A stretch of DNA of 64,000 nucleotides from Sphingomonas koreensis (GTDB lineage: Bacteria > Pseudomonadota > Alphaproteobacteria > Sphingomonadales > Sphingomonadaceae): assembly GCF_002797435.1 (NCBI RefSeq), contig NZ_PGEN01000001.1, positions 372,001 to 436,000 on the forward strand, given 5' to 3'. Shown here piece after piece: positions 43,469 through 52,559 of the stretch. The notes under the pieces are model-generated. The model made no database searches. It was not told the origin of the DNA and worked only from the letters and a program-made list of their open reading frames with translations. The first letter of the stretch is position 1. Every line of letters starts with the position of its first letter. The position numbers and the translations under genes were made by a program.

Positions 43469-44464
43469 ATGGCAAACCTACGCCCCTCCCACAGTCACCA
43501 TCATGGTCATTCCCACGCCGCGGGACACGGTCATGATCATTCCCACGTTCCGGCGGTGACCGAGGACAATGAGCGCAAGATTCTCGTTTCCTTCCTGATC
43601 ATCCTGTCTTTCATGTTCGTGGAAGCTGTCGGCGGATATGTATCGGGCTCGCTCGCGCTTCTGGCCGATGCGGGCCACATGCTGACGGACGCCATTGCGC
43701 TTGGCCTGGCCTATGCGGCCTTCCGCCTCGGAAGGCGGGCCGCTGACCCGCAACGCAGCTTTGGCTATGCCCGCTTCGAGGTGATTGCGGGGTTCGTCAA
43801 TGCTCTCACATTGTTCGGCATTGTCGCTTGGATTCTCTACGAAGCCATCGAACGGCTGCAGGAACCCCAACCGGTCCTGGCGGGATCGATGTTCGGAGTG
43901 GCCCTGATCGGGATGCTCGTGAACCTTTTCGTCCTCTGGTTTCTGACCCGCGGCGATTCCGACCATGTCAACGTCAAGGGAGCGGTGCTGCATGTGATGG
44001 GCGACCTGCTCGGCTCCGTAGGCGCGATCATCGCGGCGATCGTGATCTGGTACACGGGCTGGACGCCCATTGACCCGATTCTCTCCGTATTCGTATCCCT
44101 GCTTATCTTGCGCAGCGCTTGGAGCTTGCTCAGCAACACACTGCATATCCTGCTCGAAGGCGCGCCTGCTAACGCCGGCGGTACGCAGATTGCAGATCAT
44201 CTCCGGGCGGCCATTTCGGGTGTTCAGAATGTAGGCCACATTCACGTCTGGTCGCTGACCTCCGGCCGGGTGCTGGCGACGCTCCAGGTGCAGCCGATGG
44301 ATGGTGCGGATGTCCGCCATGTCATCAATCGGGTCGAGCACGAATTGAAGGCGAAGTTCGGAATCGAGCATCCGACCATCGGAATCAACTGGGAAGGCAT
44401 CGCCAACTGCAGTTTGGATGCGCCTCGCAATGCTACCGCTTCGCACGCAGGACATTCGCATTGA
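43469..44464 (+). CDS. Cation diffusion facilitator (CzcD-like)
   Basis: A 331-residue efflux protein with a His-rich N-terminus (SHSHHHGHSHAAGHGHDHSH), six membrane segments and the zinc-site pattern ALLADAGHMLTDAIALG (H-x3-D) and VLHVMGDLLGSVGAI. It has a C-terminal cytoplasmic domain and a His-rich tail. It likely exports Zn(II), Co(II) or Cd(II) in exchange for protons. Confidence 0.92.
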   Translation: MANLRPSHSHHHGHSHAAGHGHDHSHVPAVTEDNERKILVSFLIILSFMFVEAVGGYVSGSLALLADAGHMLTDAIALGLAYAAFRLGRRAADPQRSFGYARFEVIAGFVNALTLFGIVAWILYEAIERLQEPQPVLAGSMFGVALIGMLVNLFVLWFLTRGDSDHVNVKGAVLHVMGDLLGSVGAIIAAIVIWYTGWTPIDPILSVFVSLLILRSAWSLLSNTLHILLEGAPANAGGTQIADHLRAAISGVQNVGHIHVWSLTSGRVLATLQVQPMDGADVRHVINRVEHELKAKFGIEHPTIGINWEGIANCSLDAPRNATASHAGHSH

Positions 44465-44591
44465 GGAACGCGCGCGTTACGTCAGACCTTCCCCGGCACC
44501 CGCGCGGCAAACAAGGCTTGCGGACCGGAATTGTCAGAAAGCGGCCTGCTCCATCGCAATGAGCGTATATCTGGGATCGCGCCTCCATCGG

Positions 44592-45089
44592 CTATAAACG
44601 GGCGCGTATCCCTTCCATCCGCTGGATCTCTTCGCGCTGTGCCTCGATGATCGTCTTGCACAACGCCTTCAGTTCGGGATCGGCCAGCCTCGCCTCGCGG
44701 CACATCAAAATTGCTCCCGAATGGTGCGGGATCATCGATCCGATGAACTGACGATCACCAATCAACGATTGGGTTCGCGTCGCCCAGAAGGAGCCGGCGG
44801 TCAGCAAGGCGAAAATGACATAGAGGGCGATGTTCATACGGCGATCCGGAAACATGCCCCGCATCGTCGCCAGCATGAAGAGTCCCATCGGCGCCCACAT
44901 GGTGAGAGCCATATAGAACATATTCAGATTGTTGTGGAAATCGCTCCAACCGTCGATCATCGAAAACATCACTATGTACATGACAATGAGGCCGAGGATC
45001 ATATTGATCCAGAACATTCGATAAGGCCTGTCATGAGAGCCGTGGTTGCTTTGCGGCTGTCCGCCATGCGCTTGGTGGTCCTGGGACAT
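44592..45089 (-). CDS. DUF305 family membrane protein
   Basis: A 165-residue protein with a His-rich N-terminus, three membrane segments and the C-terminal DUF305 signature FIGSMIPHHSGAILMCREARLADPELKALCKTIIEAQREEI. DUF305 proteins are common in copper-resistance islands; some are thought to bind metal through the MIPHH motif. It is transcribed with the next two minus-strand genes under the CsoR-type operator. Confidence 0.9.
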   Translation of the reverse strand: MSQDHQAHGGQPQSNHGSHDRPYRMFWINMILGLIVMYIVMFSMIDGWSDFHNNLNMFYMALTMWAPMGLFMLATMRGMFPDRRMNIALYVIFALLTAGSFWATRTQSLIGDRQFIGSMIPHHSGAILMCREARLADPELKALCKTIIEAQREEIQRMEGIRARL

Positions 45090-45114
45090 CTGCTTCTCCT
45101 CTCTCTGTTTGCTA

Positions 45115-45876
45115 TCAGTGGACGAGGCCGATCGGCTTGAAGATCATCCAGGCCGCCATGGCGACCATCATCAGATTCTCGGTGAGCGATACGAAGCCGA
45201 GCGGCACATTGCTGTCGCCGCCGACGCAGGCGCATTTGAGCTCGCGCTTGTCGATATAAACAGCCTTGATCACGGAGATGGCGCCCACGCTGCCGATGAA
45301 AAGCGCGACCGGGACCGAGAGCCACATGAGCGCCCCGGCCAGCATCAGGATGCCGGCGAGAGCCTCGGCGAAAGGATAGATATAGGCGTAGCGAACCCAT
45401 CGCTGCGCCAGAAGATCGTAATTCAGGAACATGGTGGCGAAGCCTTCCACGTCCTTTAGCTTCTGGAGCGCTAGGAGGCACATCGCAATGGCGATGAACC
45501 ATTCTGCGGCCTGGACCGTCGCGAGGTTTCCGAATGCTGCCCAGTTCACCGCCAGTGCCATCAGTCCGGCCATGGAGAAGAGCGCGATCACCGGCTTGTA
45601 GGTAACGGCATCCTTGTCCTTCGCCTCACCGCCGAAGAATTGGACCAGATCGTCATAGCCGCCGATCCGTTTGCCATCGATGAAGGTCTGGGGGGTCGTT
45701 TCGACATTGTGTCTGGCCTTGAAGGCATCGGCCTCTTCGCGGGTCGTCAGCCTTTGGTCATCGACCTCGTAACCCTCGCGCTTGAGCAGATCGAGCGCTT
45801 TCAATCCATAGGGGCAGGTGTGCTCGGCGGTCACCATCCGATGAAGTTCGGCGTGTTTTGGTGCCTCTCTTGCCAT
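45115..45876 (-). CDS. Glutaredoxin-MauE/DoxX membrane fusion protein
   Basis: A 253-residue protein with an N-terminal glutaredoxin domain (CPYGLKALDLLKREGYEV, TPQTFIDGKRIGGYDDL, to about residue 80) fused to a four-helix MauE/DoxX-like membrane domain containing a CAC pair (LKCACVGGDSNVPLG). Such fusions are thought to move reducing power across the membrane. It lies between csoR and the DUF305 gene in one operon. Confidence 0.87.
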   Translation of the reverse strand: MAREAPKHAELHRMVTAEHTCPYGLKALDLLKREGYEVDDQRLTTREEADAFKARHNVETTPQTFIDGKRIGGYDDLVQFFGGEAKDKDAVTYKPVIALFSMAGLMALAVNWAAFGNLATVQAAEWFIAIAMCLLALQKLKDVEGFATMFLNYDLLAQRWVRYAYIYPFAEALAGILMLAGALMWLSVPVALFIGSVGAISVIKAVYIDKRELKCACVGGDSNVPLGFVSLTENLMMVAMAAWMIFKPIGLVH

Positions 45877-45893
45877 TTCCGATCCCTTTGCTT

Positions 45894-46169
45894 CTAGAGT
45901 TTTGCTTTCGCGAAAACCTCGATCAGTTCGTTGAATTTGGCGCGCTGGAGATCGGCGTTGCCGGAAATGATCGCTTCTTCCACGCAAGAAGCTGCATGCG
46001 ATCTCAGCACCTGGTTCTCGACCTTCGCAAGCGCGGCTTTCGCGGCGTGAATCTGGTGGAGGATATCGATGCAGTATCGTTCCTCTTCCACCATCTGCCC
46101 GATACCGCGAACCTGACCCGCAATCCGGTTGAGCGACACGAGGATCGAGTTGGAATTCTCAGCACACAT
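45894..46169 (-). CDS. csoR: CsoR-family copper-sensing repressor
   Basis: A 91-residue all-helical repressor: LVSLNRIAGQVRGIGQMVEEERYCIDILHQIHAAKAAL and VLRSHAASCVEEAI. Cys in RYC plus His-x3-Cys in RSHAASC give the Cu(I) ligand set of CsoR. The start at 46169 is just inside a perfect CsoR-type operator. It should autorepress the csoR-MauE fusion-DUF305 operon until copper binds. Confidence 0.9.
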   Translation of the reverse strand: MCAENSNSILVSLNRIAGQVRGIGQMVEEERYCIDILHQIHAAKAALAKVENQVLRSHAASCVEEAIISGNADLQRAKFNELIEVFAKAKL

Positions 46170-46172
46170 ATA

Positions 46173-46197
46173 GATACCCCTGCCCTGTAGGGGTATC
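46173..46197 (-). promoter_or_regulatory. CsoR operator
   Basis: A perfect 9-bp inverted repeat, GATACCCCT and AGGGGTATC, with a 7-base spacer, of the known TACCCC...GGGGTA type. It lies directly in front of the csoR ATG. Confidence 0.85.
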
Positions 46198-46477
46198 AAT
46201 GTTTCAGGTGACGATTGGTTGCCGCAGAGCTGATGACATTTGCGAGCATAATATGGGCGGCGGTGCGCCCGCGGGCCGACGCCCCGTCCGATGTCGCGAT
46301 CCCGCCGTGCCTGACGCGCGATCGGAGCCCAGACACTCATCAGCGTGACGAGGATGGCACCGAGTCAGAAGCGCTCGTACAGCGAGGGAACTGAAGCCTC
46401 ATGCTTGCGGACGCAGCGCACCGGTGAACCCGGCACGGCAGGCTTCCGACAACATGCGACATGATGTCTCCCCCCTG
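46198..46477. other. Intergenic region without supported gene
   Basis: Between csoR and the hairpin behind the DHA2-type MFS gene. It likely contains the csoR promoter near its left end; nothing else was recognised. Confidence 0.45.
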
Positions 46478-46504
46478 GCCAGCGGAGGCATAGCCTCCGC
46501 TGGC
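46478..46504 (-). terminator. Strong hairpin behind the DHA2-type MFS gene
   Basis: A perfect 12-bp stem (GCCAGCGGAGGC with its complement, 3-base loop) begins 7 bases after the stop of the MFS gene at 46512. No T-run follows, so the efficiency is uncertain. Confidence 0.55.
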
Positions 46505-46511
46505 ATGCGGT

Positions 46512-47930
46512 TTAGCCCACCGGCACATCCTTTTGCTGACCGGCCGATCCGACGAACACCAGCGCGGCGAATGCGGCGATGCCGGCGGCGACACCGGCTC
46601 CCAGGAATGCAGCTTGGAACCCCGCAAGCATGGCCTCGGTGGTCTGTTCGGTGCCACGGTCGGCATGCGCGCTCGAGAGCGCAACCATGATGGCGAGACC
46701 TATCGCGGAGCCGATCTGATAGGTCGTATTGATCAAGCCTGAAGCCAAGCCGGTTTCTGCAGGTTTGGCGCCGGCCATGCCCGTCATCGTCGTCGGAATA
46801 TACGCCAGCGCCATGCCGAGGGCGGCGAGGAGCGAGGCCGGCAAAACATTCGCCACGAAGGAGCCGTCGAGCGGCAGGTTGGAGAACATCAGAAGTGCGA
46901 CACTCATCAAGACCAGTCCCAACACAAGGTTGGGTTTGATGCCGAACCGTCCGATCAGCTTGCCCGAAAGACCCACCATCACGATCATGATGGTCACGGT
47001 CATAGGCAGGAGTGCCAGGCCGCTGGCAAGCGCCGAGAGCCCGAGGACTTGCTGGAGATAGAGGTTGAGGAAGAACCAAAGCGGGATCCAGGAGGCGCCA
47101 AGGAGCGCCATCACAAAATTGCCGGCCGCCAGGTTTGGCGCCTTGAAGATGTCGAGAGGAAGAAGCGGCTCGCGTCGCACGAACTGAGCGATCAGAAAGA
47201 CGACGAACAGAGCCAAGGAAATTCCCAGCATCGTCAGCATCTGCGAGGAACCAAGCCCGGCCGTTTCGATGGTGACGATGGCATAGACAAGAACGACAAG
47301 CGCGCCCGTCACGCTGATCGCTCCAAACCAGTCCACTGCGCCGGTGCTGCGCGACGACGTGGGGAGTATGGCCGGAACCAGTGCCAGCACGAGCAGACCG
47401 AGCGGCACGTTGATCAGGAAGGTCCAGGGCCATGTCATCCATTCGGTAATGACGCCGCCCAGAAACACGCCGGCTGAGCCGCCCGCCGCGGCGGCAGCGC
47501 CCCAGAAGCCGAAAGCCTTGCCGAGTTCGGCGCCATCATGTCCGAAAAGACGCATGAGGATCGTCAGGGCGGATGGCGCGATCAGCGCGGCACCCACGCC
47601 CTGCAAAGCCCGACCGGCAAGCAGCATTTCCTGGTCTTGCGCCAGCCCTGCCAGCAGCGAAGCCATGGTAAGTATGCCAAATCCGATCGCGAAAATTCGG
47701 CGCGCGCCGATCAAGTCACCCAACCGTCCGCCGAGAAGCAGCAGGCCGCCAAAGGCGATGACATAGGCATTGAAGATCCAGCTCAGCCCGCTGGCGCTGA
47801 AGCCGAGGTCTGCCTGCATGGCGGGCAAGGCCACGCCGATAATAGATGTATCGAGGATCACGATGAATTGAGCAGCGCAAAGTAACGCAAGAGCGGCCCA
47901 TCTCTTCGGATCGGGTATGAAGTCCTGCAT
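46512..47930 (-). CDS. DHA2-family (EmrB/QacA-like) drug:H+ antiporter
   Basis: A 472-residue MFS exporter with 14 predicted helices. It has motif D-like QFIVILDTSIIGVALPAMQ in helix 1, GGRLGDLIGARRIF as the loop motif and GRALQGVGAALIAPSAL in helix 4. It is transcribed away from the RND operon with about 290 bp between them. The substrate is unknown. No EmrA partner is adjacent, so it may act alone. Confidence 0.88.
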   Translation of the reverse strand: MQDFIPDPKRWAALALLCAAQFIVILDTSIIGVALPAMQADLGFSASGLSWIFNAYVIAFGGLLLLGGRLGDLIGARRIFAIGFGILTMASLLAGLAQDQEMLLAGRALQGVGAALIAPSALTILMRLFGHDGAELGKAFGFWGAAAAAGGSAGVFLGGVITEWMTWPWTFLINVPLGLLVLALVPAILPTSSRSTGAVDWFGAISVTGALVVLVYAIVTIETAGLGSSQMLTMLGISLALFVVFLIAQFVRREPLLPLDIFKAPNLAAGNFVMALLGASWIPLWFFLNLYLQQVLGLSALASGLALLPMTVTIMIVMVGLSGKLIGRFGIKPNLVLGLVLMSVALLMFSNLPLDGSFVANVLPASLLAALGMALAYIPTTMTGMAGAKPAETGLASGLINTTYQIGSAIGLAIMVALSSAHADRGTEQTTEAMLAGFQAAFLGAGVAAGIAAFAALVFVGSAGQQKDVPVG

Positions 47931-48130
47931 TGGAATTCCCCAAGATCAGTTTCCCGCTTGTCGCGATTGCCAGGGGCTGTCGGGCTTACAACGCTGGCAC
48001 GGTCAAGAGAGAAAGCCACGTTTTCTGGCTCGATCGACCTGCCGGCATGTCAGCTGAGTGGGAATTCGAAGACGCTCACCCCTGCTGCGCCCCCGCCGCA
48101 ATCAGAACTCTCAAGATCTGAACAAACCGC

Positions 48131-48161
48131 TTGACCCTCCAACGATGGAAACCCGCACCCC
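48131..48161 (+). promoter_or_regulatory. CueR/MerR-type promoter of the RND operon
   Basis: TTGACC and CACCCC are 19 bp apart with a spacer dyad CTCCAACGATGGAAACCCG. It lies 55 bp before the first gene of the RND operon and is the fourth such promoter in 12 kb. Confidence 0.65.
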
Positions 48162-48216
48162 CCGATGATGAGCTCGCAATCCATGCGGATCGGCGGGTAC
48201 GGATTCGGAGATTGAG

Positions 48217-49383
48217 ATGCGAAAATCGAGAGTCGCCGCGGCGCTGGGCGCGATATTGGCGACGGGGTTGGCGATATTCTGGATGCGCGGGCCCGCAAGC
48301 GAGGAACAGGCTACCGCGCCAGCACCGCCCATGGTCCTCGCGGCGCCGGTCGTCGTGCAGGACCATATACCGCGCGCGACCTATACCGGTCGCTTGACCG
48401 CGGTCGAGACGGTCGATCTGAAACCGCGTGTCTCGGGCTACATCACCGATGTAACTGTTCCCGAGGGGCAGATGGTCCGGCGCGGGCAGATCCTCTTTCG
48501 CCTCGATTCCGTTCCCTTCGCGGCGCGGCACGCCGCAGCACGCGCGGCGACGCGCGAAGCCGAAGCGCGGCTGGGTCTCGCCCAGGCCGAGGATGTGCGC
48601 GCCCGCCGGCTCGTCGCCGAGGGTGTCGCCGCGCGCGAGCGTTCGGATGTGACGACTGCCACCTTGCGCGAACGCGAAGCGCAGGTGGCGTCGGCGCGGG
48701 CGGCCGAACGGCTGGCGGCGCTCGACCTTCGCTATGCCGGCGTCGAAGCGCCTATCGCCGGTCGGGTCGGCCAGATCCTCGTCACCCGAGGCAATCTGGT
48801 CGCCGGCGGCGAGGCTGCGACGCCGCTGACGACCATCGTCTCGGTCGATCCGCTCCATGTCGAGTTCGATGTCGACGAAGCGACCTATCTTCGTTCGCTC
48901 GCAGATCGCCGGAGTCAGAGCGCCGAGACCAGGGTCGGCGTCCGTCTGGAAGATGGCAGCACGCGATCGGCACGCCTCGACTTCATCGGCAACCGTCTCG
49001 ACCGCGCTACGGGAACGATCCGCGCGCGCGCGATCTTGCCCAACCCGGGTGGCCGTCTGGCGCCGGGGCTGTTCGCCCAGGTCGATGTCGCGACCGCCAA
49101 CATACGGCCCGCCCTCCTCGTCAGCGACCTCGCGATCGGCATCGAACAGGGACGGCGCTTCGTCCTCGTGATCGGCGCCAAAAACATGACCGAATATCGG
49201 CCGGTCACCCTCGGCCCGGTGGTTGGCGGGCTGCGCGTCATCGAGACGGGCTTGCGGCCCGGCGACCGCGTCGTCGTCAAAGGGCTCGCCGGCCCTGGTA
49301 TGGCGGTCAAGCCCAGGATCGTGCCCATGCCGCGCGGCAATGGCGTCCAGAAAAATAGCGTCCAGCCGGAGGCGGCACGATGA
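48217..49383 (+). CDS. RND efflux periplasmic adaptor (membrane fusion protein)
   Basis: A 388-residue HlyD-type adaptor with an N-terminal membrane anchor/signal (about residues 8-26), a barrel-sandwich hybrid (TYTGRLTAVETVDLKPRVSGYI, GRVGQILVTRGNLVAGG), an alpha hairpin and a beta-barrel domain. GGAG precedes the ATG, and the stop overlaps the permease start. It fits the HAE1 (multidrug) rather than the metal-type (CzcB) adaptors. Confidence 0.92.
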   Translation: MRKSRVAAALGAILATGLAIFWMRGPASEEQATAPAPPMVLAAPVVVQDHIPRATYTGRLTAVETVDLKPRVSGYITDVTVPEGQMVRRGQILFRLDSVPFAARHAAARAATREAEARLGLAQAEDVRARRLVAEGVAARERSDVTTATLREREAQVASARAAERLAALDLRYAGVEAPIAGRVGQILVTRGNLVAGGEAATPLTTIVSVDPLHVEFDVDEATYLRSLADRRSQSAETRVGVRLEDGSTRSARLDFIGNRLDRATGTIRARAILPNPGGRLAPGLFAQVDVATANIRPALLVSDLAIGIEQGRRFVLVIGAKNMTEYRPVTLGPVVGGLRVIETGLRPGDRVVVKGLAGPGMAVKPRIVPMPRGNGVQKNSVQPEAAR

Positions 49384-52300
49384 ACTTTCCCCGTTTCTTC
49401 ATCGATCGGCCGATCTTCGCGATCGTGCTGTCGGTGCTCCTGCTGATCGCAGGATTGCTCGCGCTCCTCCGCCTGCCGCTCAGCGAATATCCGGCGGTGG
49501 CACCGCCGACGGTGACCGTTGTCGCCGCCTATCCCGGTGCGTCGCCCGAGGTCATCGCCGAAACCGTTGCGAGCCCGATCGAGCAGGCGGTTAACGGCGT
49601 CGAGGGTATGCTCTATATGTCGAGCCAGGCCGCGACCGATGGCCGGATGACGCTCACGGTCACTTTCGCGCAAGGCACCGATCCCGACATCGCGCAGGTT
49701 CAGGTCCAGAATCGCGTATCGCGCGCGCTTCCGCGCTTGCCCGAGACGGTGCAGCGGCTTGGAGTCACCACGCAAAAGGTGGCCCCCGACGCACTGATGG
49801 TGGTGCACCTCCTCTCGCCATCGAAGCGCTATGACCCCCTTTTCATCTCCAACTATGCGCTGCTTCAGGTCCGCGACGAAATCGCGCGCATCCCCGGCAT
49901 CGCCGATGTGGTCGTCTGGGGCGCCGGTGAATATTCGATGCGAGTCTGGCTAGACCCGGCGCGGATCGCCTCGCGCGGCCTGACCGCGAGCGATATCGTC
50001 GCCGCGATCCGCGCGCAGAATGTCGAAGTCGCCGCGGGCAGCGTCGGGCGCCAGCCAAACCCCGCCGCCGCGCAGCAGGTCGCGCTCGACGTCAAAGGCC
50101 GGCTTGCGACCGAGGAAGAGTTCGCCGCGATCGTCGTCAAGACCGGCGCCGATGGCCAGCTCACGCGCCTGGGTGAGGTTGCCCGGATCGAGATGGGCGC
50201 CAATGACTATGCGCTGCGCTCGCTGCTCGACGGCGAACCCGCGATCGCGTTGCAGATATTGCAGAGCCCCGGCGCCAACGCGCTCGACACGGCGGCGGAG
50301 GTACGGGCGACGATGGACCGGCTCTCGGGCCAGTTTCCCGACGGGCTGGAGCATCGCATTGCCTATGATCCGACGATCTTTGTCGAGGCTTCGATCGAAA
50401 GCGTGATCGTTACGCTGATCGAGGCGACCTTGCTTGTCGTCCTCGTCGTGATCCTTTTTCTCCAGACCTGGCGCGCATCGATCATTCCGCTCGTCGCGGT
50501 GCCCGTCTCGCTGGTCGGGACATTGGCGGTCATGTATTTGTTCGGCTTTTCGCTGAACACCCTGTCGCTGTTCGGGCTGGTGCTTTCGATCGGCATCGTC
50601 GTCGATGACGCGATCGTCGTGGTCGAAAATGTCGAGCGCCATATCGGCCTGGGCGAATCTCCGCGCGAAGCCGCACGCAAGGCGATGGCGGAGGTCACCG
50701 GCCCGATCATCGCGATCACCTCGGTCCTCGCCGCAGTCTTTATTCCGACCGCGTTTCTGGGCGGGTTGCAGGGCGAATTCTATCGCCAGTTCGCGCTCAC
50801 CGTCGCCATCTCGACCATTTTGTCGGCCGTCAATTCGCTGACGCTGTCGCCCGCACTCGCCGCAGTGCTCCTCCAGCGTCACGACGCGCCGCGCGACGGC
50901 CTTCAGCGCGGAATCGACAAGGGTTTTGGCTGGCTGTTCCGGCCCTTTAATCGCGCCTTCGATCGCGGCTCGCTCGCCTATGTCGGCGGCGTCCAGCGCG
51001 TCATCCGGCGCGGCGCGGTGGCGGGGCTGACCTATGCCGGACTCCTCGGCCTGACCTGGTTCGCCTTTGATAAGTTGCCCGCTGGTTTCGTGCCCGCACA
51101 GGACAAATATTATCTCGTCGGCATCGTGCAGTTGCCGAACGGCGCGTCGCTGGACCGCACGCAGGCGGTTGCCGAGCAAGTCTCGAAAATCGCGCTGGCC
51201 GAGCCCGGCGTCGAAAGCGTCGTGGCGTTTCCAGGCCTGTCGATCAACGGCTTCGTCAACGTGCCCAACGCCGCCGTCATGTTCGTGATGCTCGATCCCT
51301 TTTCCGAACGCACGTCGCCGGACATGGCGGCGGGGGCGATCGCCGGGCGGCTGCAAGGCAAATATGCGGCAGTCCCCGACGGGTTCGTCGGCGTGTTCCC
51401 GCCACCGCCGGTTCCCGGCCTGGGCGCGACGGGCGGGTTCAAGATGCAGATCGAGGACCGCTCGGGCGCGGGCTATGAAGCACTCGCCGCGGCGAGCGCG
51501 AAGGTGATGGCCGCCGCCGCCAAGGAACCTGCGCTCGCCGGACTGATGACCAGCTACAATGTCGCCTCGCCCGAACTTTCGGTCGATGTCGACCGGACCA
51601 AGGCGGCGGCACAGGGCGTCGCCATGACCGACGTGTTCGACACGATGCAGGTCTATCTCGGTTCGCTCTATGTCAACGACTTCAACCGCTTCGGCCGAAC
51701 CTATCAAGTCTATGCGCAGGCCGAAGCCGACGCACGGGCACAGCCCGATGCGGTCGGCCGGCTTCAGGTCCGCAACGCGCAGGGCAACATGGTTCCGCTT
51801 GCGACGCTGGTGACGACCGCGCCCGGCGCGGGTCCGGATCGCATCATCCACTATAACGGTTTTCCATCGGCCGATATCAGCGGCGGCCCCGCGCCGGGCT
51901 TCAGCTCGGGGCAGGCGGTCGCGGCGATGGAACGGATCGCACGCGCCGAACTGCCCGAGGGCATGACCTTCGAGTGGACCGACCTGACCTTCCAGGAAAA
52001 GACCGCGGGCAATGCCGCCCTCTACATCTTCCCGCTCGCCGTGCTTCTCGCCTTTCTGATCCTTGCCGCGCAATATAACAGCTGGACGCTGCCGCTCGCG
52101 GTCCTGCTCATCGTGCCCATGTGTCTCTTGAGCGCGCTTGTCGGCGTCTGGCTGACCGGCGGCGACATCAATATCTTCACGCAGATCGCCTTTGTGGTGC
52201 TGGTGGGGCTGGCCGCGAAAAATGCGATCCTGATCGTCGAGTTCGCGCGCGCGCAGGAGGATGACGGTCTCGATCCGCTCGCCGCGGCGCTCGAAGCCTG

Positions 52301-52559
52301 CCGGTTGAGGCTGCGTCCGATCTTGATGACGTCGATCGCCTTCATTGCAGGCGCAGTTCCGCTCGCGATAGCCACGGGGGCGGGCGCCGAAATGCGGCAG
52401 GCCATGGGCATTGCAGTGTTCGCCGGCATGCTCGGGGTGACGCTCTTCGGCCTCTTCCTGACCCCGCTCTTCTATGTCGTGATCCGCAAGGCCGTGTTGC
52501 GGCGCGAGGCGCGGCGCCTTTCACATCCGGACGCCAAGCCGCAGGAATTGACCCAATGA
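49380..52559 (+). CDS. RND efflux permease (HAE1, AcrB-like)
   Basis: A 1059-residue inner-membrane pump: FFIDRPIFAIVLSVLLLIAG at the N-terminus and LSIGIVVDDAIVVVENVERH in helix 4, with the two adjacent Asp of the proton path. Later come IAITSVLAAVFIPTAFLGG and VVLVGLAAKNAILIVEFARA. These motifs place it in the hydrophobe/amphiphile group, so drugs or organic compounds are likelier substrates than metal ions, in spite of the MerR-type promoter. Confidence 0.94.
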   Translation: MNFPRFFIDRPIFAIVLSVLLLIAGLLALLRLPLSEYPAVAPPTVTVVAAYPGASPEVIAETVASPIEQAVNGVEGMLYMSSQAATDGRMTLTVTFAQGTDPDIAQVQVQNRVSRALPRLPETVQRLGVTTQKVAPDALMVVHLLSPSKRYDPLFISNYALLQVRDEIARIPGIADVVVWGAGEYSMRVWLDPARIASRGLTASDIVAAIRAQNVEVAAGSVGRQPNPAAAQQVALDVKGRLATEEEFAAIVVKTGADGQLTRLGEVARIEMGANDYALRSLLDGEPAIALQILQSPGANALDTAAEVRATMDRLSGQFPDGLEHRIAYDPTIFVEASIESVIVTLIEATLLVVLVVILFLQTWRASIIPLVAVPVSLVGTLAVMYLFGFSLNTLSLFGLVLSIGIVVDDAIVVVENVERHIGLGESPREAARKAMAEVTGPIIAITSVLAAVFIPTAFLGGLQGEFYRQFALTVAISTILSAVNSLTLSPALAAVLLQRHDAPRDGLQRGIDKGFGWLFRPFNRAFDRGSLAYVGGVQRVIRRGAVAGLTYAGLLGLTWFAFDKLPAGFVPAQDKYYLVGIVQLPNGASLDRTQAVAEQVSKIALAEPGVESVVAFPGLSINGFVNVPNAAVMFVMLDPFSERTSPDMAAGAIAGRLQGKYAAVPDGFVGVFPPPPVPGLGATGGFKMQIEDRSGAGYEALAAASAKVMAAAAKEPALAGLMTSYNVASPELSVDVDRTKAAAQGVAMTDVFDTMQVYLGSLYVNDFNRFGRTYQVYAQAEADARAQPDAVGRLQVRNAQGNMVPLATLVTTAPGAGPDRIIHYNGFPSADISGGPAPGFSSGQAVAAMERIARAELPEGMTFEWTDLTFQEKTAGNAALYIFPLAVLLAFLILAAQYNSWTLPLAVLLIVPMCLLSALVGVWLTGGDINIFTQIAFVVLVGLAAKNAILIVEFARAQEDDGLDPLAAALEACRLRLRPILMTSIAFIAGAVPLAIATGAGAEMRQAMGIAVFAGMLGVTLFGLFLTPLFYVVIRKAVLRREARRLSHPDAKPQELTQ

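Noticed and set aside
49950..52073. Minus-strand open frame of 707 codons
   Set aside because: Antisense shadow of the RND permease; its composition is Arg/Asp/His-rich with no domain.
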